Assembly: GCA_039980135.1 (NCBI GenBank)
Contig: JBDXCV010000009.1
Span: forward strand, 62,001-126,000
Reading direction: 5' to 3'
DNA: 64,000 nucleotides
DNA from: Alphaproteobacteria bacterium
GTDB lineage: Bacteria; Pseudomonadota; Alphaproteobacteria; UBA6615
Below the pieces are notes generated by a model that made no database searches, was not told where the DNA came from, and saw only the letters and a program-made list of their open reading frames with translations. Positions 53,788 through 64,000 of the stretch are shown here, piece by piece. Each line of letters begins with the position of its first letter. The stretch's first letter is position 1. A program made the translations under genes and the position numbers.

Positions 53788-54603
53788 GTGACAGAAATCA
53801 TCGTCGTCTACCTCGCCGCGGGCGTGTTCTCCGGCATCGTGTCGGGTCTGTTCGGTGTCGGCGGCGCCTTCGCGCTGGCGCCGGCGCTGATCATCACCCT
53901 CACGGTCCAGGGCGTGGCCGATGTTCACATCATGCATCTGACCATCGCCACATCACTCGCGACCCAGGTCGTCACGGCAATCCTGACCACGGCGCTGCGC
54001 TACCGGACGGGTGATCTTCTGCTGCCGTTGATCTGGCGGCTGGCGCCGTTTGTCGCCGTCGGCGCGCTCATCGGGGCCGGCATCGGCGATGCGCTGCCGG
54101 GGATCGTGCTCAAGCTCATGTTCATTGGCTTCGTCGCGATCTCGATCGTCCGCGCGCTGATATTGCAGAGCCGACGCATCGAGGCAGGCGCGGGTCGCAA
54201 TCCTTCAATCGCAAGAGGTCCCGCCGTCTGGTTTTTCGCGACGCTTTCGGGGGCATCCGGCGGGGTGCTCGGCCCCGGCCCGGCGATACTTCTGGCCCCG
54301 CAACTCCGCAGGCTGGGTTTCGCCATGCCGGTGATCGCCGCGGCCAACGCGTCGTTGGCCGGGCTGGTCGGACTTATGGCGGCGGGGGGTTATATCGTCG
54401 GCGGGTTCAACGAGGCCGGCCTGCCCGCCCATAGTCTGGGCTATCTCTACCTGCCGGGATTCGCGGCGCTGACCCTCGGCGCATTGGTCGGCTCCCCGAT
54501 CGGCATCAGGTTTTCCCATTGGGCAAGAGATCGGACCCAGGCCTGGCTTTTCATCGGCTATATGTCCGTTGTGCTGTTGATCATGATCTTCCACACGATC
54601 TGA
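53788..54603 (+). CDS. Sulfite exporter TauE/SafE (TSUP) family protein 1
   Basis: 271-residue membrane protein of the TSUP family with about eight helices. The family block FGVGGAFALAPALII occurs twice in related form (second as GPGPAILLAPQLR). I chose the GTG at 53788 (AGGA upstream): its start VTEIIVVYLAAGVFSG aligns with the two genes that follow. The frame opens earlier at 53752. TSUP proteins export sulfite, sulfoacetate or related anions, or take up organics. It is the first of three tandem copies. Confidence 0.87.
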   Translation: MTEIIVVYLAAGVFSGIVSGLFGVGGAFALAPALIITLTVQGVADVHIMHLTIATSLATQVVTAILTTALRYRTGDLLLPLIWRLAPFVAVGALIGAGIGDALPGIVLKLMFIGFVAISIVRALILQSRRIEAGAGRNPSIARGPAVWFFATLSGASGGVLGPGPAILLAPQLRRLGFAMPVIAAANASLAGLVGLMAAGGYIVGGFNEAGLPAHSLGYLYLPGFAALTLGALVGSPIGIRFSHWARDRTQAWLFIGYMSVVLLIMIFHTI

Positions 54604-54609
54604 CCGGGC

Positions 54610-55431
54610 ATGCTCTACGAGATCATCCTCATCTACTTGGCGTCCGGCCTGTTCGCGGGCGTCATTGCCGCAATGTTCGGGGTCGGCGGCGGCTTCGCCG
54701 TGGCACCGCTGCTGCTGATCGCGCTGACGTTCCAGGATATCGGCGGCGCGCGAACCATGCATCTGACCGTCGGCACGACGCAGGCCGTGATCTTCATCAC
54801 GGCGAGCTTCAGCGCGATCCTGCGCTGGCGCGCCGGCGACACGAACTGGCGGCTCGTCGCGCGGTTCTTTCCGCTGGTCGCGATCGGCGCGGTGCTGGGC
54901 GCCACCCTGGGCGACGCCATGCCCGGCGCGTTGCTCAAGGCGATCTTCATTTTCTTCATCGCGCTGACCATCGCGCGCGGCCTGCTGTCCAAACGGATCG
55001 TCAACCTGCAGAGCGGCCGCGATCTGACCGGCGTCCGCGGCCCGGAATACTGGATTTCTGGCAGTCTCGCGGGGCTGCTGGGCTCTCTGATGGGGCCGGG
55101 CCCGGCGGTTCTCGTGGCCCCCTTCCTGCGGAAACTGAAATTCTCCATGGCCGTGACCGTGGCGACCTGTTCGACGCTGGCGGCATGTCTTGGTCTGTTC
55201 GCGGGCGGCGCCTACATCGTCGGCGGTTTCAACGAAACGGACCTGCCGGCGTGGAGCTTCGGCTATGTCTACCTGCCCGCCTTCGTCGGCCTGGCCGCCG
55301 GCGGCCTTACCGGCGCACCGCTCGGTATCTTTCTTTCACGGCGGCTGGATGACCATCTGCAAAGCCGCCTCTATCTGGTCTATCTTGCCGCCGTGCTCGT
55401 CGTCATGCTGCTGCATGGTCGCATCGGTTGA
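54610..55431 (+). CDS. TSUP family transporter 2
   Basis: 273-residue tandem paralogue: MLYEIILIYLASGLFAGVIA, FGVGGGFAVAPLLLI, GPGPAVLVAPFLRK and about eight helices. Six bases separate it from copy 1. It is distinct enough from copies 1 and 3 to be an old duplication. Confidence 0.88.
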   Translation: MLYEIILIYLASGLFAGVIAAMFGVGGGFAVAPLLLIALTFQDIGGARTMHLTVGTTQAVIFITASFSAILRWRAGDTNWRLVARFFPLVAIGAVLGATLGDAMPGALLKAIFIFFIALTIARGLLSKRIVNLQSGRDLTGVRGPEYWISGSLAGLLGSLMGPGPAVLVAPFLRKLKFSMAVTVATCSTLAACLGLFAGGAYIVGGFNETDLPAWSFGYVYLPAFVGLAAGGLTGAPLGIFLSRRLDDHLQSRLYLVYLAAVLVVMLLHGRIG

Positions 55432-55464
55432 ACGGGCGCATGGGGGAACCCCCCGGGGGAAAAA

Positions 55465-56280
55465 TTGCTTTACGAAATCATCCTGATCTATTTCGCGACC
55501 GGCGCGCTCGCCGGGTTCGTCTCCGGCATGTTCGGCGTCGGCGGCGCATTCACCATGGCGCCGATCCTGATCATCGGCCTGCCCCTGCAGGGCGTGCCCG
55601 ACCATCACGTGATGCATTTGTCGGTGGGAACCTCGCTGGCGGTGATGTTCACGACCTCGGCCTATGTCGCCATCCTGCGTTACCGGATCGGCGACCTGCA
55701 GTTGCCCCTGATGTTCCGCTTCGTGCCGTACATCGTCGTCGGCGCGGTTGCCGGATCTTTATTCGGTGATTTTCTGCCGGGCGATATTCTGAAGGCGATC
55801 TTCATGGGCTTCCTCGTCCTGACCGTCCTGCGCGGCATCTTCTACAAGGGTCACGAGACGGTCGCTGGCGGCGGTGACCTGCACAACGTGCGCGGCCCCA
55901 GCCTCTGGTCCCACGGTGTGCTGACCGGGATCACCGGTTCCCTGCTCGGGCCCGGCCCGGCGATCATCATCGGGCCGTATCTGCGCAAGCGGCGCTATTC
56001 GATGGCGATGGTCGCGGCCACTGCCTCGGCGCTCGCCGGACTGCTCGGCTTGTCGGCGACCGGGGGCTACATCTATGGCGGGATCGGCGAGACCGGACTG
56101 CCGGACTTCTCGCTGGGGTACCTCTACCTGCCGGCTGCGGCGGGGCTCGCCGGCGGCGCGCTCATCGGTTCGCCGTTCGGCATTCGCGCCTCGCACTGGG
56201 TACCGGACCTGCTGGTCCACCGGTTGTTCGTCGGCTATGTGGCCTTCATCCTCGCCGTGATGCTGATCTGGGGCGGCTAG
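55465..56280 (+). CDS. TSUP family transporter 3
   Basis: 271-residue tandem paralogue starting LLYEIILIYFATGALAGFVS from a TTG with GGGGGAAA upstream; no ATG is available. FGVGGAFTMAPILII and GPGPAIIIGPYLRKR are conserved. Its stop overlaps the end of the convergent methyltransferase by 4 bases. Confidence 0.87.
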   Translation: MLYEIILIYFATGALAGFVSGMFGVGGAFTMAPILIIGLPLQGVPDHHVMHLSVGTSLAVMFTTSAYVAILRYRIGDLQLPLMFRFVPYIVVGAVAGSLFGDFLPGDILKAIFMGFLVLTVLRGIFYKGHETVAGGGDLHNVRGPSLWSHGVLTGITGSLLGPGPAIIIGPYLRKRRYSMAMVAATASALAGLLGLSATGGYIYGGIGETGLPDFSLGYLYLPAAAGLAGGALIGSPFGIRASHWVPDLLVHRLFVGYVAFILAVMLIWGG

Positions 56281-57194
56281 GCCGGAACGCCGAATCCCGT
56301 CGCCAGGACAGCGGCGCGATCGCGCAGGATCGGGATGCCCCGCAAGGTCGGATAGACGACGCCACGCAAGGGCGAATGATAGACCCGGTCCGCCGCGTCG
56401 AATTGCAGCGCCGTGTGGGACAACGGGTCGACGAACGCCGGCGCATTCCGCGAGGCGGGTTTCGTCTTCCGGACGACTGTCACGGCAGTCCGGTTCAGCG
56501 GGTTGTAGTTCACTTGCGTGAAGTGATACGCCGCGACATCCGCGCCCAGCGCAGCACAATGGTCATTGAGCCCGCGCACATAGCCGTGCCGCGCCATGTT
56601 CGCCCGCTGGGCGGCATCCCCCAACTCCCAGGACGGTTCGAACAGCAGCAGGCCGCGGCGCGACACCCGCAGCAGTTCGGCGAGGAGCACGGCCTCGCGG
56701 CCATGATTGGGCTCCAGCGCATGGGACGTCATCACCACGTCGATGCTGTCGTCGGGCAGTGGAATGCCGGACATCTCACCGACAAAGACCCGCATGCGCC
56801 GTGCGCAATCGGCATTGACCGTGGCGCGGAAATGGCCGAGGCCCAGATGGACCCTGCTCCAGGACAGATCGAACCCGAACAAGCCCGGCACGGCCTCCAG
56901 CTTCGAGAACAGGAGCGCGGTGTTGGTCAGTTCGCCACAGCCCGCATCCATCAGGCTCTCGCAATCGGGAAAATGGGTCTGGAGGAGTGCCGCCTGCTCG
57001 TCGGTTTAGGCGTCGTAATAAGCGGGTTCGCTGGCGTGGTTGCGAATATACTGACCCGCCTGCAGGTCGTAGGCGATCTCGATCGCCTCAGGAGAATTTG
57101 CGACAGCGCCCGTGTTGGCATTATGCGCCTGCATCACATTCCGGCCCTCGCGAAAATCTTCGCGCCGTGACTGAATATCGGCGAATGCCGGCAT
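56277..57194 (-). pseudogene. SAM-dependent methyltransferase interrupted by an in-frame TAA
   Basis: Two open segments in one frame form one class I methyltransferase of the UbiE/type-11 kind. The N-terminal part runs 57194-57009 (MPAFADIQSRRED start, ending PAYYDA). Then TAA lies at 57006-57008, followed by TDEQAALLQTHFPDCESLMDAGCGELTN. The SAM motif DAGCGELTN follows at about 56950-56925, and LFEPSWELGDA is a later block. TAA is not read as Sec or Pyl, so this is a nonsense mutation or a sequencing error. Most codons that become TAA by one base are Glu, Gln or Lys. Without the upstream part, the segment from 56951 lacks the N-terminal helix and probably has no function. Confidence 0.7.
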
Positions 57195-57302
57195 GATCGA
57201 ACCCGTCCGCAGCATGTGGAAACTGCGAACGCATCATGGCGTGGTTGTGGTTAACAAAGGCCGAACGGCAATTCGCGCGCGACACTCAGCCGCGACAAAG
57301 CA

Positions 57303-58247
57303 TCAGAATTTCGGGATCGAAATCTTCGCCGGACAGCCGTTGAATTTCTTGTCGACACATTCGCGCGCCAGAAACTGTGCTTTCGCGATATCGGTGCGGG
57401 TCATTCGTTTTGCCACGGCATCCCGTTTTGCGATGGCATCCTTGTCACCGGATGACGCGACGATGTTGTACCAGACATGGGCGTAAACATTGTTCTGGGG
57501 AACGCCCTTCCCTTGGTCGTGCATCACGCCCAGGTTGAACTGCGCCTTGGCAAAACCCTTTTTTGCCGCGGCCCGGTACCACTTCACCGCAGCCTTGAAG
57601 TCCTGCGGAACACCCGTTCCCTTTTCGTACATCAAGGCCAGTGAATTCTGGGCGACGGGCAATCCCTGGTCGGCAGCAAGGGTATAGAGCTGTACCGCGG
57701 TAGCGGCATTGCGGGGTACGCCGCGTTCGTTTGCATACATCCAGCCCAGATTATACTGCGCCCGGGCATTCTTCTGATCCGCGGCAAGCCTGTACCACTT
57801 CACCGCCGCCCGATCGTCCTTCGGCGCGCCGCGTCCGTTGGCGTACATCAACCCCAGGTCAACCTGGGCCGGCGCAAATCCCTGATCGGCGGCAAGTCTG
57901 TACCATTTCACCGCCGCCTCCTGGTCTTCCGGGACAGCGCGATTTCTGGCGATTCTCTGTCCAAGCCTGTGCTGCGCAGCGGCAAAACCCTGTTTGGCGG
58001 CAAGCGTGTACCACTTCACCGCCGCCTTATCGTCCTTTGGAACGCCCTGTCCGTTCTCGGACATCAAACCGAGATTGTACTGGGCGGTGGCGTTTCCCTG
58101 GAGCGCCAGAGGGGTCCACTCCAGAAGCGCGGCGGCATGGTCGCCCCGCTTCATCGCGGCCTCTGCCTTCTGGATATCTGCATTGGCGCCCGCACTCGCA
58201 AGAAGCAACGCAGCCGTCAGGCTGACAATGGCGGTAAAGTATCGCAT
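57303..58247 (-). CDS. Exported Sel1-like repeat protein
   Basis: 314 residues with a signal peptide (AIVSLTAALLLASAGANA) and six or seven Sel1-like repeats (AAVKWYRLAADQGFAPAQ-type, ending in GLMYANGRGAPKD). It is probably periplasmic and binds partners. GGAGG lies about ten bases before the ATG. Family members range from HcpA-like to exopolysaccharide regulators; no specific role can be assigned. Confidence 0.9.
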   Translation of the reverse strand: MRYFTAIVSLTAALLLASAGANADIQKAEAAMKRGDHAAALLEWTPLALQGNATAQYNLGLMSENGQGVPKDDKAAVKWYTLAAKQGFAAAQHRLGQRIARNRAVPEDQEAAVKWYRLAADQGFAPAQVDLGLMYANGRGAPKDDRAAVKWYRLAADQKNARAQYNLGWMYANERGVPRNAATAVQLYTLAADQGLPVAQNSLALMYEKGTGVPQDFKAAVKWYRAAAKKGFAKAQFNLGVMHDQGKGVPQNNVYAHVWYNIVASSGDKDAIAKRDAVAKRMTRTDIAKAQFLARECVDKKFNGCPAKISIPKF

Positions 58248-58419
58248 CGGGGTCGATCCTCCGGTGGGTCAATGCTGCTGGGGTTCAGACCTATAAAATG
58301 TCTGCCCCTGCCGGTTTCCATTCCCTTTTAGCGCGAAACAAGAACCGCTGCTTGAAAGCCCGACCGGCGCGCGCAAACATCTTCGTGATGTTCACCGGCT
58401 GACCGGCCGCCGGAAACGG

Positions 58420-60243
<1,824 letters not shown>

Positions 60244-60248
60244 GCGCG

Positions 60249-61580
60249 TTAGCCCTTCGACTTCAGTTTGCGGAACCGCGCCGCCCAGCCCGATTTCGTG
60301 ACCTGCTCGGCGCGCTCGATGGCGAGCGCGTCGGCCTCCACATCGCCCGAGATGGTGCTGCCTGCCGCGACGATGGCACCGTCGCCTACGGTCACGGGCG
60401 CAACCAGCGCCGAGTTCGAACCGATGAAGGCACCGGCGCCGATGTCCGTGATGTGCTTATTGAAGCCGTCATAGTTGCAGGTGATCGTGCCCGCACCGAT
60501 GTTGGCCCCGGCGCCCACATGGGCATCGCCCACATAAGAGAGATGATTGGCCTTGGCGCCTTCGCCCAGATCGGCGTTCTTGATCTCAACGAAATTCCCG
60601 ACACGGGCGCCTGCGCCGATCTTCGCCCCGGGCCGCAGCCGCGCATAGGGGCCGATGACCGCACCGCGCTCGACGTCCGCACCCTCCAGATGGCTGAAGG
60701 CGCGGATGTTTACACTGTCGGCGACCGTCACGCCGGGCCCGAACACCACATTCGGCTGCACGACCACGTCCCGACCGAGTTGCGTGTCATGGTGGAACCA
60801 GACCGTGGCAGGATCGACCAGGGTCGCACCGCCATCCATCGCGCGGGCGCGCATCGCGTCCTGCACCACCGCTTCGGCCATCGCCAGGTCCGCGCGTGCG
60901 TTCACACCCAGCAATTCGTCTTCCTCGCCCTCCACCACGGCGGCGGCGTGACCGTCGGCGCGGGCGAGTGCGACCATGTCCGTCAGGTAATATTCGCCCT
61001 TGGAATTGTCGGTGCCGATCTTGTCGAGCAGGCCGAACAGGTGCCGCCCGTCGAACGCCATCACACCGGAATTGCAGAGATTGACCTCGAGCTGTTCGGG
61101 CGTGGCGTCGCGCGCCTCGACGATGGCGGTCAGCGCGCCGTCACCATCGGTGATCAGGCGACCATATTGGTGAAAATGGCTCGGGCGGAAGCCGAGCACG
61201 GTCACCGCCACATCGCCGGTACAGGCCCCGGCCGCCCGGCGCATCGTGTCGGCGGTGACCAACGGCGTGTCGCCGTAGAGAACCAGCACCGTGCCGGTAA
61301 AACCCTCGAGCGCGTCCCGCGCGGCCTTGACCGCGCCGCCGGTGCCGTTCCGGTCAGCCTGCACACAGGTCGGGTGAGGCGCGACCGCGTCCGCCACCAC
61401 GCCCATGTCCGGTCCGACGACGACGACGACACGCTCCGGCGACAGCTCGGCGGCAGTGTCGAGCAGATGGGCGATCATCGGCCGCCCGGCGAGCGGGTGC
61501 ATCACCTTGGGCAGATCGGAACGCATCCGCGTCCCCTTCCCGGCGGCGAGCACCACTATGGCTAGGGCTGTATCGGTCAT
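60249..61580 (-). CDS. glmU: Bifunctional GlcNAc-1-P uridyltransferase/GlcN-1-P acetyltransferase
   Basis: 443-residue enzyme. The N-terminal pyrophosphorylase domain has VVLAAGKGTRMRSDLPKVMH. The C-terminal left-handed beta-helix (about 250-443) has hexapeptide repeats, with NADLGEGAKANHLSYVGD and ITCNYDGFNKH. It makes UDP-GlcNAc in two steps. I used the ATG at 61580, matching the family; the frame opens earlier at 61706. It is co-transcribed with glmS. Confidence 0.96.
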   Translation of the reverse strand: MTDTALAIVVLAAGKGTRMRSDLPKVMHPLAGRPMIAHLLDTAAELSPERVVVVVGPDMGVVADAVAPHPTCVQADRNGTGGAVKAARDALEGFTGTVLVLYGDTPLVTADTMRRAAGACTGDVAVTVLGFRPSHFHQYGRLITDGDGALTAIVEARDATPEQLEVNLCNSGVMAFDGRHLFGLLDKIGTDNSKGEYYLTDMVALARADGHAAAVVEGEEDELLGVNARADLAMAEAVVQDAMRARAMDGGATLVDPATVWFHHDTQLGRDVVVQPNVVFGPGVTVADSVNIRAFSHLEGADVERGAVIGPYARLRPGAKIGAGARVGNFVEIKNADLGEGAKANHLSYVGDAHVGAGANIGAGTITCNYDGFNKHITDIGAGAFIGSNSALVAPVTVGDGAIVAAGSTISGDVEADALAIERAEQVTKSGWAARFRKLKSKG

Positions 61581-61748
61581 CGTGTCATGCGTTGGCTTGG
61601 GGCGGCTCGAGCCAGTGATCAGGGCTATCAGAAATAAGGCAAACCCGGCGCACCGAATCCGCAGAATTCGGCGCGGAACTTGCCACAGCGCCGTGAATCG
61701 CACCAAGTCACGAATTGTTCCCGATTGTTTCGTGCCGGACAGACCCGG

Positions 61749-62666
61749 CTAGCCGTCATCCTCGTCTTCATCCGCCGCGCCGAACACTAGCGCGCCGTCG
61801 ACCGCACGCGCGCGCACCAGATGGGCGAAACCGTCACCCCAGGGGGTCGACAGTTCGAGCCGCACCGGCACCTGGCCGGGCTCCACGCCGATGTCGGCGA
61901 GCCAGATCGCGACCTCCAGGTCCTGCAACCGCTTGCGGTCGGGCTTGAAGCCGGCGATCCGCTCGAAGGTCAGCCGGCACCCCGCGACATGGCCCTCGAA
62001 GGGCGCCGCCGGACTGGGCTTCAGGTCGCGCGGCGGCAACGCCTCCATGTTCGCGTCATACCGCCGCCGGCCGTCATAAACGGCGGTGCGCGGGCGGCAA
62101 GCACCGCTCATCGCGCTGGTCAGGACCAGTGCGGTCACGGCGGTCGTCGGATCGACCGAGCCGGGGATCAGCGCGGGGTCGACGCGCTTGATGTCGTCTT
62201 CGCCATAGGGCGGCTCGGCGGTGACAGTCCGTACGCCGTCCGCGGCATAGTCGATTGCCACTTTGCGCTGGCGGCTGCGCCAGATATTCGCGGTCCGGTA
62301 TTTCTCCGGCGCGATCTCGCCATCGCGCCAGTCGCCGGCGCTCGACGCCTCGAGGCTCCAGTTGAACAGCGCGCCGATGATCCCCGAGGTCTGCAGCCTG
62401 ATGCGGGTCTCGTAGCTCGGGTCGGCATCAGAACCCGCGAGATCCAACTCGAAATCAAACCGGATGGCGCGCAATCCGCCGGTATAGACATCATAGGTGA
62501 GCGCGAAGCCTTCGGTGGCGTTCGATTGTGTCGCGTTGGCCGGCGCCATCGCCTGCTCGTCCGCGCCGGATACCGTCCCCGCAGACAGAATGACGGCGGC
62601 GAGTGCAGCGGTGACCCCGCACACCCAGCGCCTGCTTCCGCCCGAATGTCGATCCAGGAATGCCAT
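61749..62666 (-). CDS. DUF3108 family exported protein
   Basis: About 305 residues. Signal-like N-terminus (GVTAALAAVILSAGTVSG) is followed by a beta-rich DUF3108 domain: ALTYDVYTGGLRAIRFDFEL, then VDPTTAVTALVLTSAM and YDGRRRYDA. The C-terminus is acidic. The start is either the ATG at 62666 or a GTG at 62684. DUF3108 proteins are periplasmic or outer-membrane-associated with unknown role. Confidence 0.8.
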   Translation of the reverse strand: MAFLDRHSGGSRRWVCGVTAALAAVILSAGTVSGADEQAMAPANATQSNATEGFALTYDVYTGGLRAIRFDFELDLAGSDADPSYETRIRLQTSGIIGALFNWSLEASSAGDWRDGEIAPEKYRTANIWRSRQRKVAIDYAADGVRTVTAEPPYGEDDIKRVDPALIPGSVDPTTAVTALVLTSAMSGACRPRTAVYDGRRRYDANMEALPPRDLKPSPAAPFEGHVAGCRLTFERIAGFKPDRKRLQDLEVAIWLADIGVEPGQVPVRLELSTPWGDGFAHLVRARAVDGALVFGAADEDEDDG

Positions 62667-62765
62667 CTCACCATCTACGCCCACGATATCGGCAAATTCA
62701 AGGAAATCGGTCGCAAACTTGACACCGGCGAAGCGGTCGCCCTATAGGTCCGGTCCCTTATGGAA

Positions 62766-62840
62766 GGGCGCGTAGCTCAGCGGGAGAGCACTGCCTTCAC
62801 ACGGCAGGGGTCACAGGTTCAATCCCTGTCGCGCCCACCA
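62766..62840 (+). tRNA. tRNA-Val (anticodon CAC)
   Basis: 75-base tRNA with CCA encoded. Acceptor GGGCGCG/CGCGCCC, anticodon stem CTGCC/GGCAG with loop TTCACAC (anticodon CAC), and T arm ACAGGTTCAATCCCTGT. It lies between DUF3108 and the NYN-LOTUS gene. Confidence 0.95.
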
Positions 62841-63021
62841 TTTTTCTGTACCGCGAAATATTATTGCCGCGACAGGAACAGCATTTTTGTTGCGCCGCGG
62901 ACGCGCTCGCACCCTTTCCCACTCAGTATATTCCGATGACCGGTACGATGGCGCACGCGGATGATACAATCCTCCGAAATTTAAGGTCGTCCCACCCCCT
63001 GCACGAACGAATGAGCCGCCC

Positions 63022-63873
63022 ATGACTTCCAACAACACCGACGGTGACGCCAACCTGGCGCTGTTCTGCGATTTCGAGAATGTGGCGCTGGGCGTCCGCG
63101 ACGCGAAGTTTCCGAAATTCGAGATTGCGCTGGTTCTCGAACGGCTGCTGGTCAAGGGCAGCATCGTGGCCAAGAAAGCCTATTGCGACTGGGACCGATA
63201 CAAGGACTTCAAGGCGACCATGCATGACGCCGCCTTCGAGATGATCGAGATTCCCCACACCCGCCAGTCGGGCAAGAACTCGGCCGATATCCACATGGTC
63301 GTCGATGCCCTCGACCTCTGTTACACGAAGGAGCATATCGACACCTTCGTCATCATCAGCGGCGATTCGGATTTCTCGCCGCTGGTCAGCAAACTGCGCG
63401 AGAACGCGAAGACGGTGATCGGCGTCGGGGTCAAGAACAGCACGTCCGATCTGCTGATGAACAATTGCGACGAGTTCATCTTCTACGATGACCTCGTGCG
63501 CGCGAGCGACACGACCAAATCGCGCAAGCGCCGAAGCACGAAAAAGCCTGCCGGCGATGCGAAACCCGCGCAAAATATGTCGGCGTCGACGCCGGAGCCC
63601 GCCACCGAAAAGAACGGCGGCAGCGCCGACGACGCCATCGAACTGGTCATGGAAACCGCCGAGGCGCTGTCGGCCGAACGCGGCGACCCGGTGTGGGGAT
63701 CGATGGTAAAGCAGACCCTCAAACGCCGCCGGCCCGGTTTCAACGAGAGCTATTACGGCTTCCGCGCCTTCGCGGACCTTCTCGAAGAGGCCGAGGATCG
63801 CGGATTGCTGGAACTGGAGCTTGACGAACGGTCCGGCGGCTATCTGATCAGGATCGGCACGCCGAAAGGCTAG
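63022..63873 (+). CDS. NYN domain-LOTUS (OST-HTH) protein
   Basis: 283 residues. The N-terminal NYN/PIN-like nuclease domain (about 10-165) has the acidic residues of LALFCDFENVALGV, the GKNSADIHMVVDALDL block and VIISGDSDFSPLVSKLRE. A basic linker (SRKRRSTKKPAG) leads to a C-terminal LOTUS/OST-HTH winged helix (about 210-283, DPVWGSMVKQTLKRRRPGFNE). This architecture is known from bacteria and in eukaryotic RNA regulators such as MARF1. It probably cleaves or binds RNA. Confidence 0.88.
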   Translation: MTSNNTDGDANLALFCDFENVALGVRDAKFPKFEIALVLERLLVKGSIVAKKAYCDWDRYKDFKATMHDAAFEMIEIPHTRQSGKNSADIHMVVDALDLCYTKEHIDTFVIISGDSDFSPLVSKLRENAKTVIGVGVKNSTSDLLMNNCDEFIFYDDLVRASDTTKSRKRRSTKKPAGDAKPAQNMSASTPEPATEKNGGSADDAIELVMETAEALSAERGDPVWGSMVKQTLKRRRPGFNESYYGFRAFADLLEEAEDRGLLELELDERSGGYLIRIGTPKG

Positions 63874-63916
63874 CCGCAGCCTTCAGACGGTGCCGTTGGT
63901 TCGCGACGTTCGCCGG

Positions 63917-64000
63917 TCAGCGGCGCTCATACTGCTCGTCGCCGAAATAGTTCTTCAGCGTCTCGGCGTCGGGCTTCTCCGGCTTGCCCAGTAGCTTGGT
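63917..64000 (-). CDS. Partial gene, C-terminal 27 residues
   Basis: The reading frame enters from the right edge and ends with a TGA at 63917-63919. Its translation ends ETLKNYFGDEQYERR. The rest lies outside the window, so no family is named. Codon use and the neighbouring gene order suggest a real gene. Confidence 0.5.
   Translation of the reverse strand, partial: TKLLGKPEKPDAETLKNYFGDEQYERR

Noticed and set aside
57006-57008. TAA in the methyltransferase as a recoded codon
   Set aside because: TAA is not used for Sec or Pyl in bacteria, and the position is not a redox residue. A nonsense mutation or error is simpler.
60244-60248. glmS ribozyme or riboswitch ahead of glmS
   Set aside because: Only five bases separate glmU and glmS, so there is no space for a leader element.

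Overview
The window is a GC-rich stretch of chromosome from an alphaproteobacterium, most like Rhodospirillales or relatives. Several markers point there: a purC-purS-purQ-purL-bolA-grxD block, the F1-ATPase inhibitor zeta family (DUF1476), DUF1491, a lone rpsD, a class II DAHP synthase beside glutathione reductase, and a MoCF-sfsA-map-radC run. No phage, insertion sequence, integrase or CRISPR array was seen. The placement is inferred from gene content, not from a database search.

Layout. 0-13.6 kb is mostly nitrogen and amide metabolism and transport: a class III aminotransferase cut by the left edge, two amidases, DMT, MFS and AEC transporters, an OmpA-like lipoprotein, RidA, a cyclic-nucleotide-binding protein, two amidohydrolases, an AhpD-like protein and tRNA-Leu(TAA). 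13.9-19.5 kb is housekeeping (MoCF protein, sfsA, map, radC, purB, DUF1491). 19.5-28.1 kb is an accessory, catabolism-like region (Bug-type binding protein, DUF1330, alpha/beta hydrolase, two AhpD-like proteins, two SDRs, quinone reductase, cupin, an unknown protein). 28.3-35.0 kb is the purine block, with a TPR-sulfotransferase gene translationally coupled between purS and purQ. 35.2-39.9 kb has a RarD-like transporter, a VOC protein, two tandem redoxin selenoprotein genes and rpsD. 40-53.5 kb is nearly all minus strand (adenylate cyclase, trmJ, ankyrin protein, DUF3179, cimA, cysS, nadE, nicotinate phosphoribosyltransferase-like, class II DAHP synthase, gor). 53.8-56.3 kb carries three tandem TSUP exporters. 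56.3-64 kb has an interrupted methyltransferase, a Sel1 protein, glmS, glmU, DUF3108, tRNA-Val(CAC) and a NYN-LOTUS protein.

The strongest discovery is a set of three genes read through in-frame TGA codons, apparently as selenocysteine. One is an AhpD/carboxymuconolactone-decarboxylase-like protein in which CxxC has become CxxU (25152-25832). The other two are adjacent, signal-peptide-bearing peroxiredoxin-fold proteins with UPTC and UPYC motifs (36789-37394 and 37497-38111). Downstream of each TGA is a hairpin with a GGTC apical loop, starting 21, 21 and 22 nt after the stop. This matches a bacterial SECIS element. An ordinary gene caller would split all three. The genome should therefore also encode SelA, SelB, SelC and SelD, which are not in this window.
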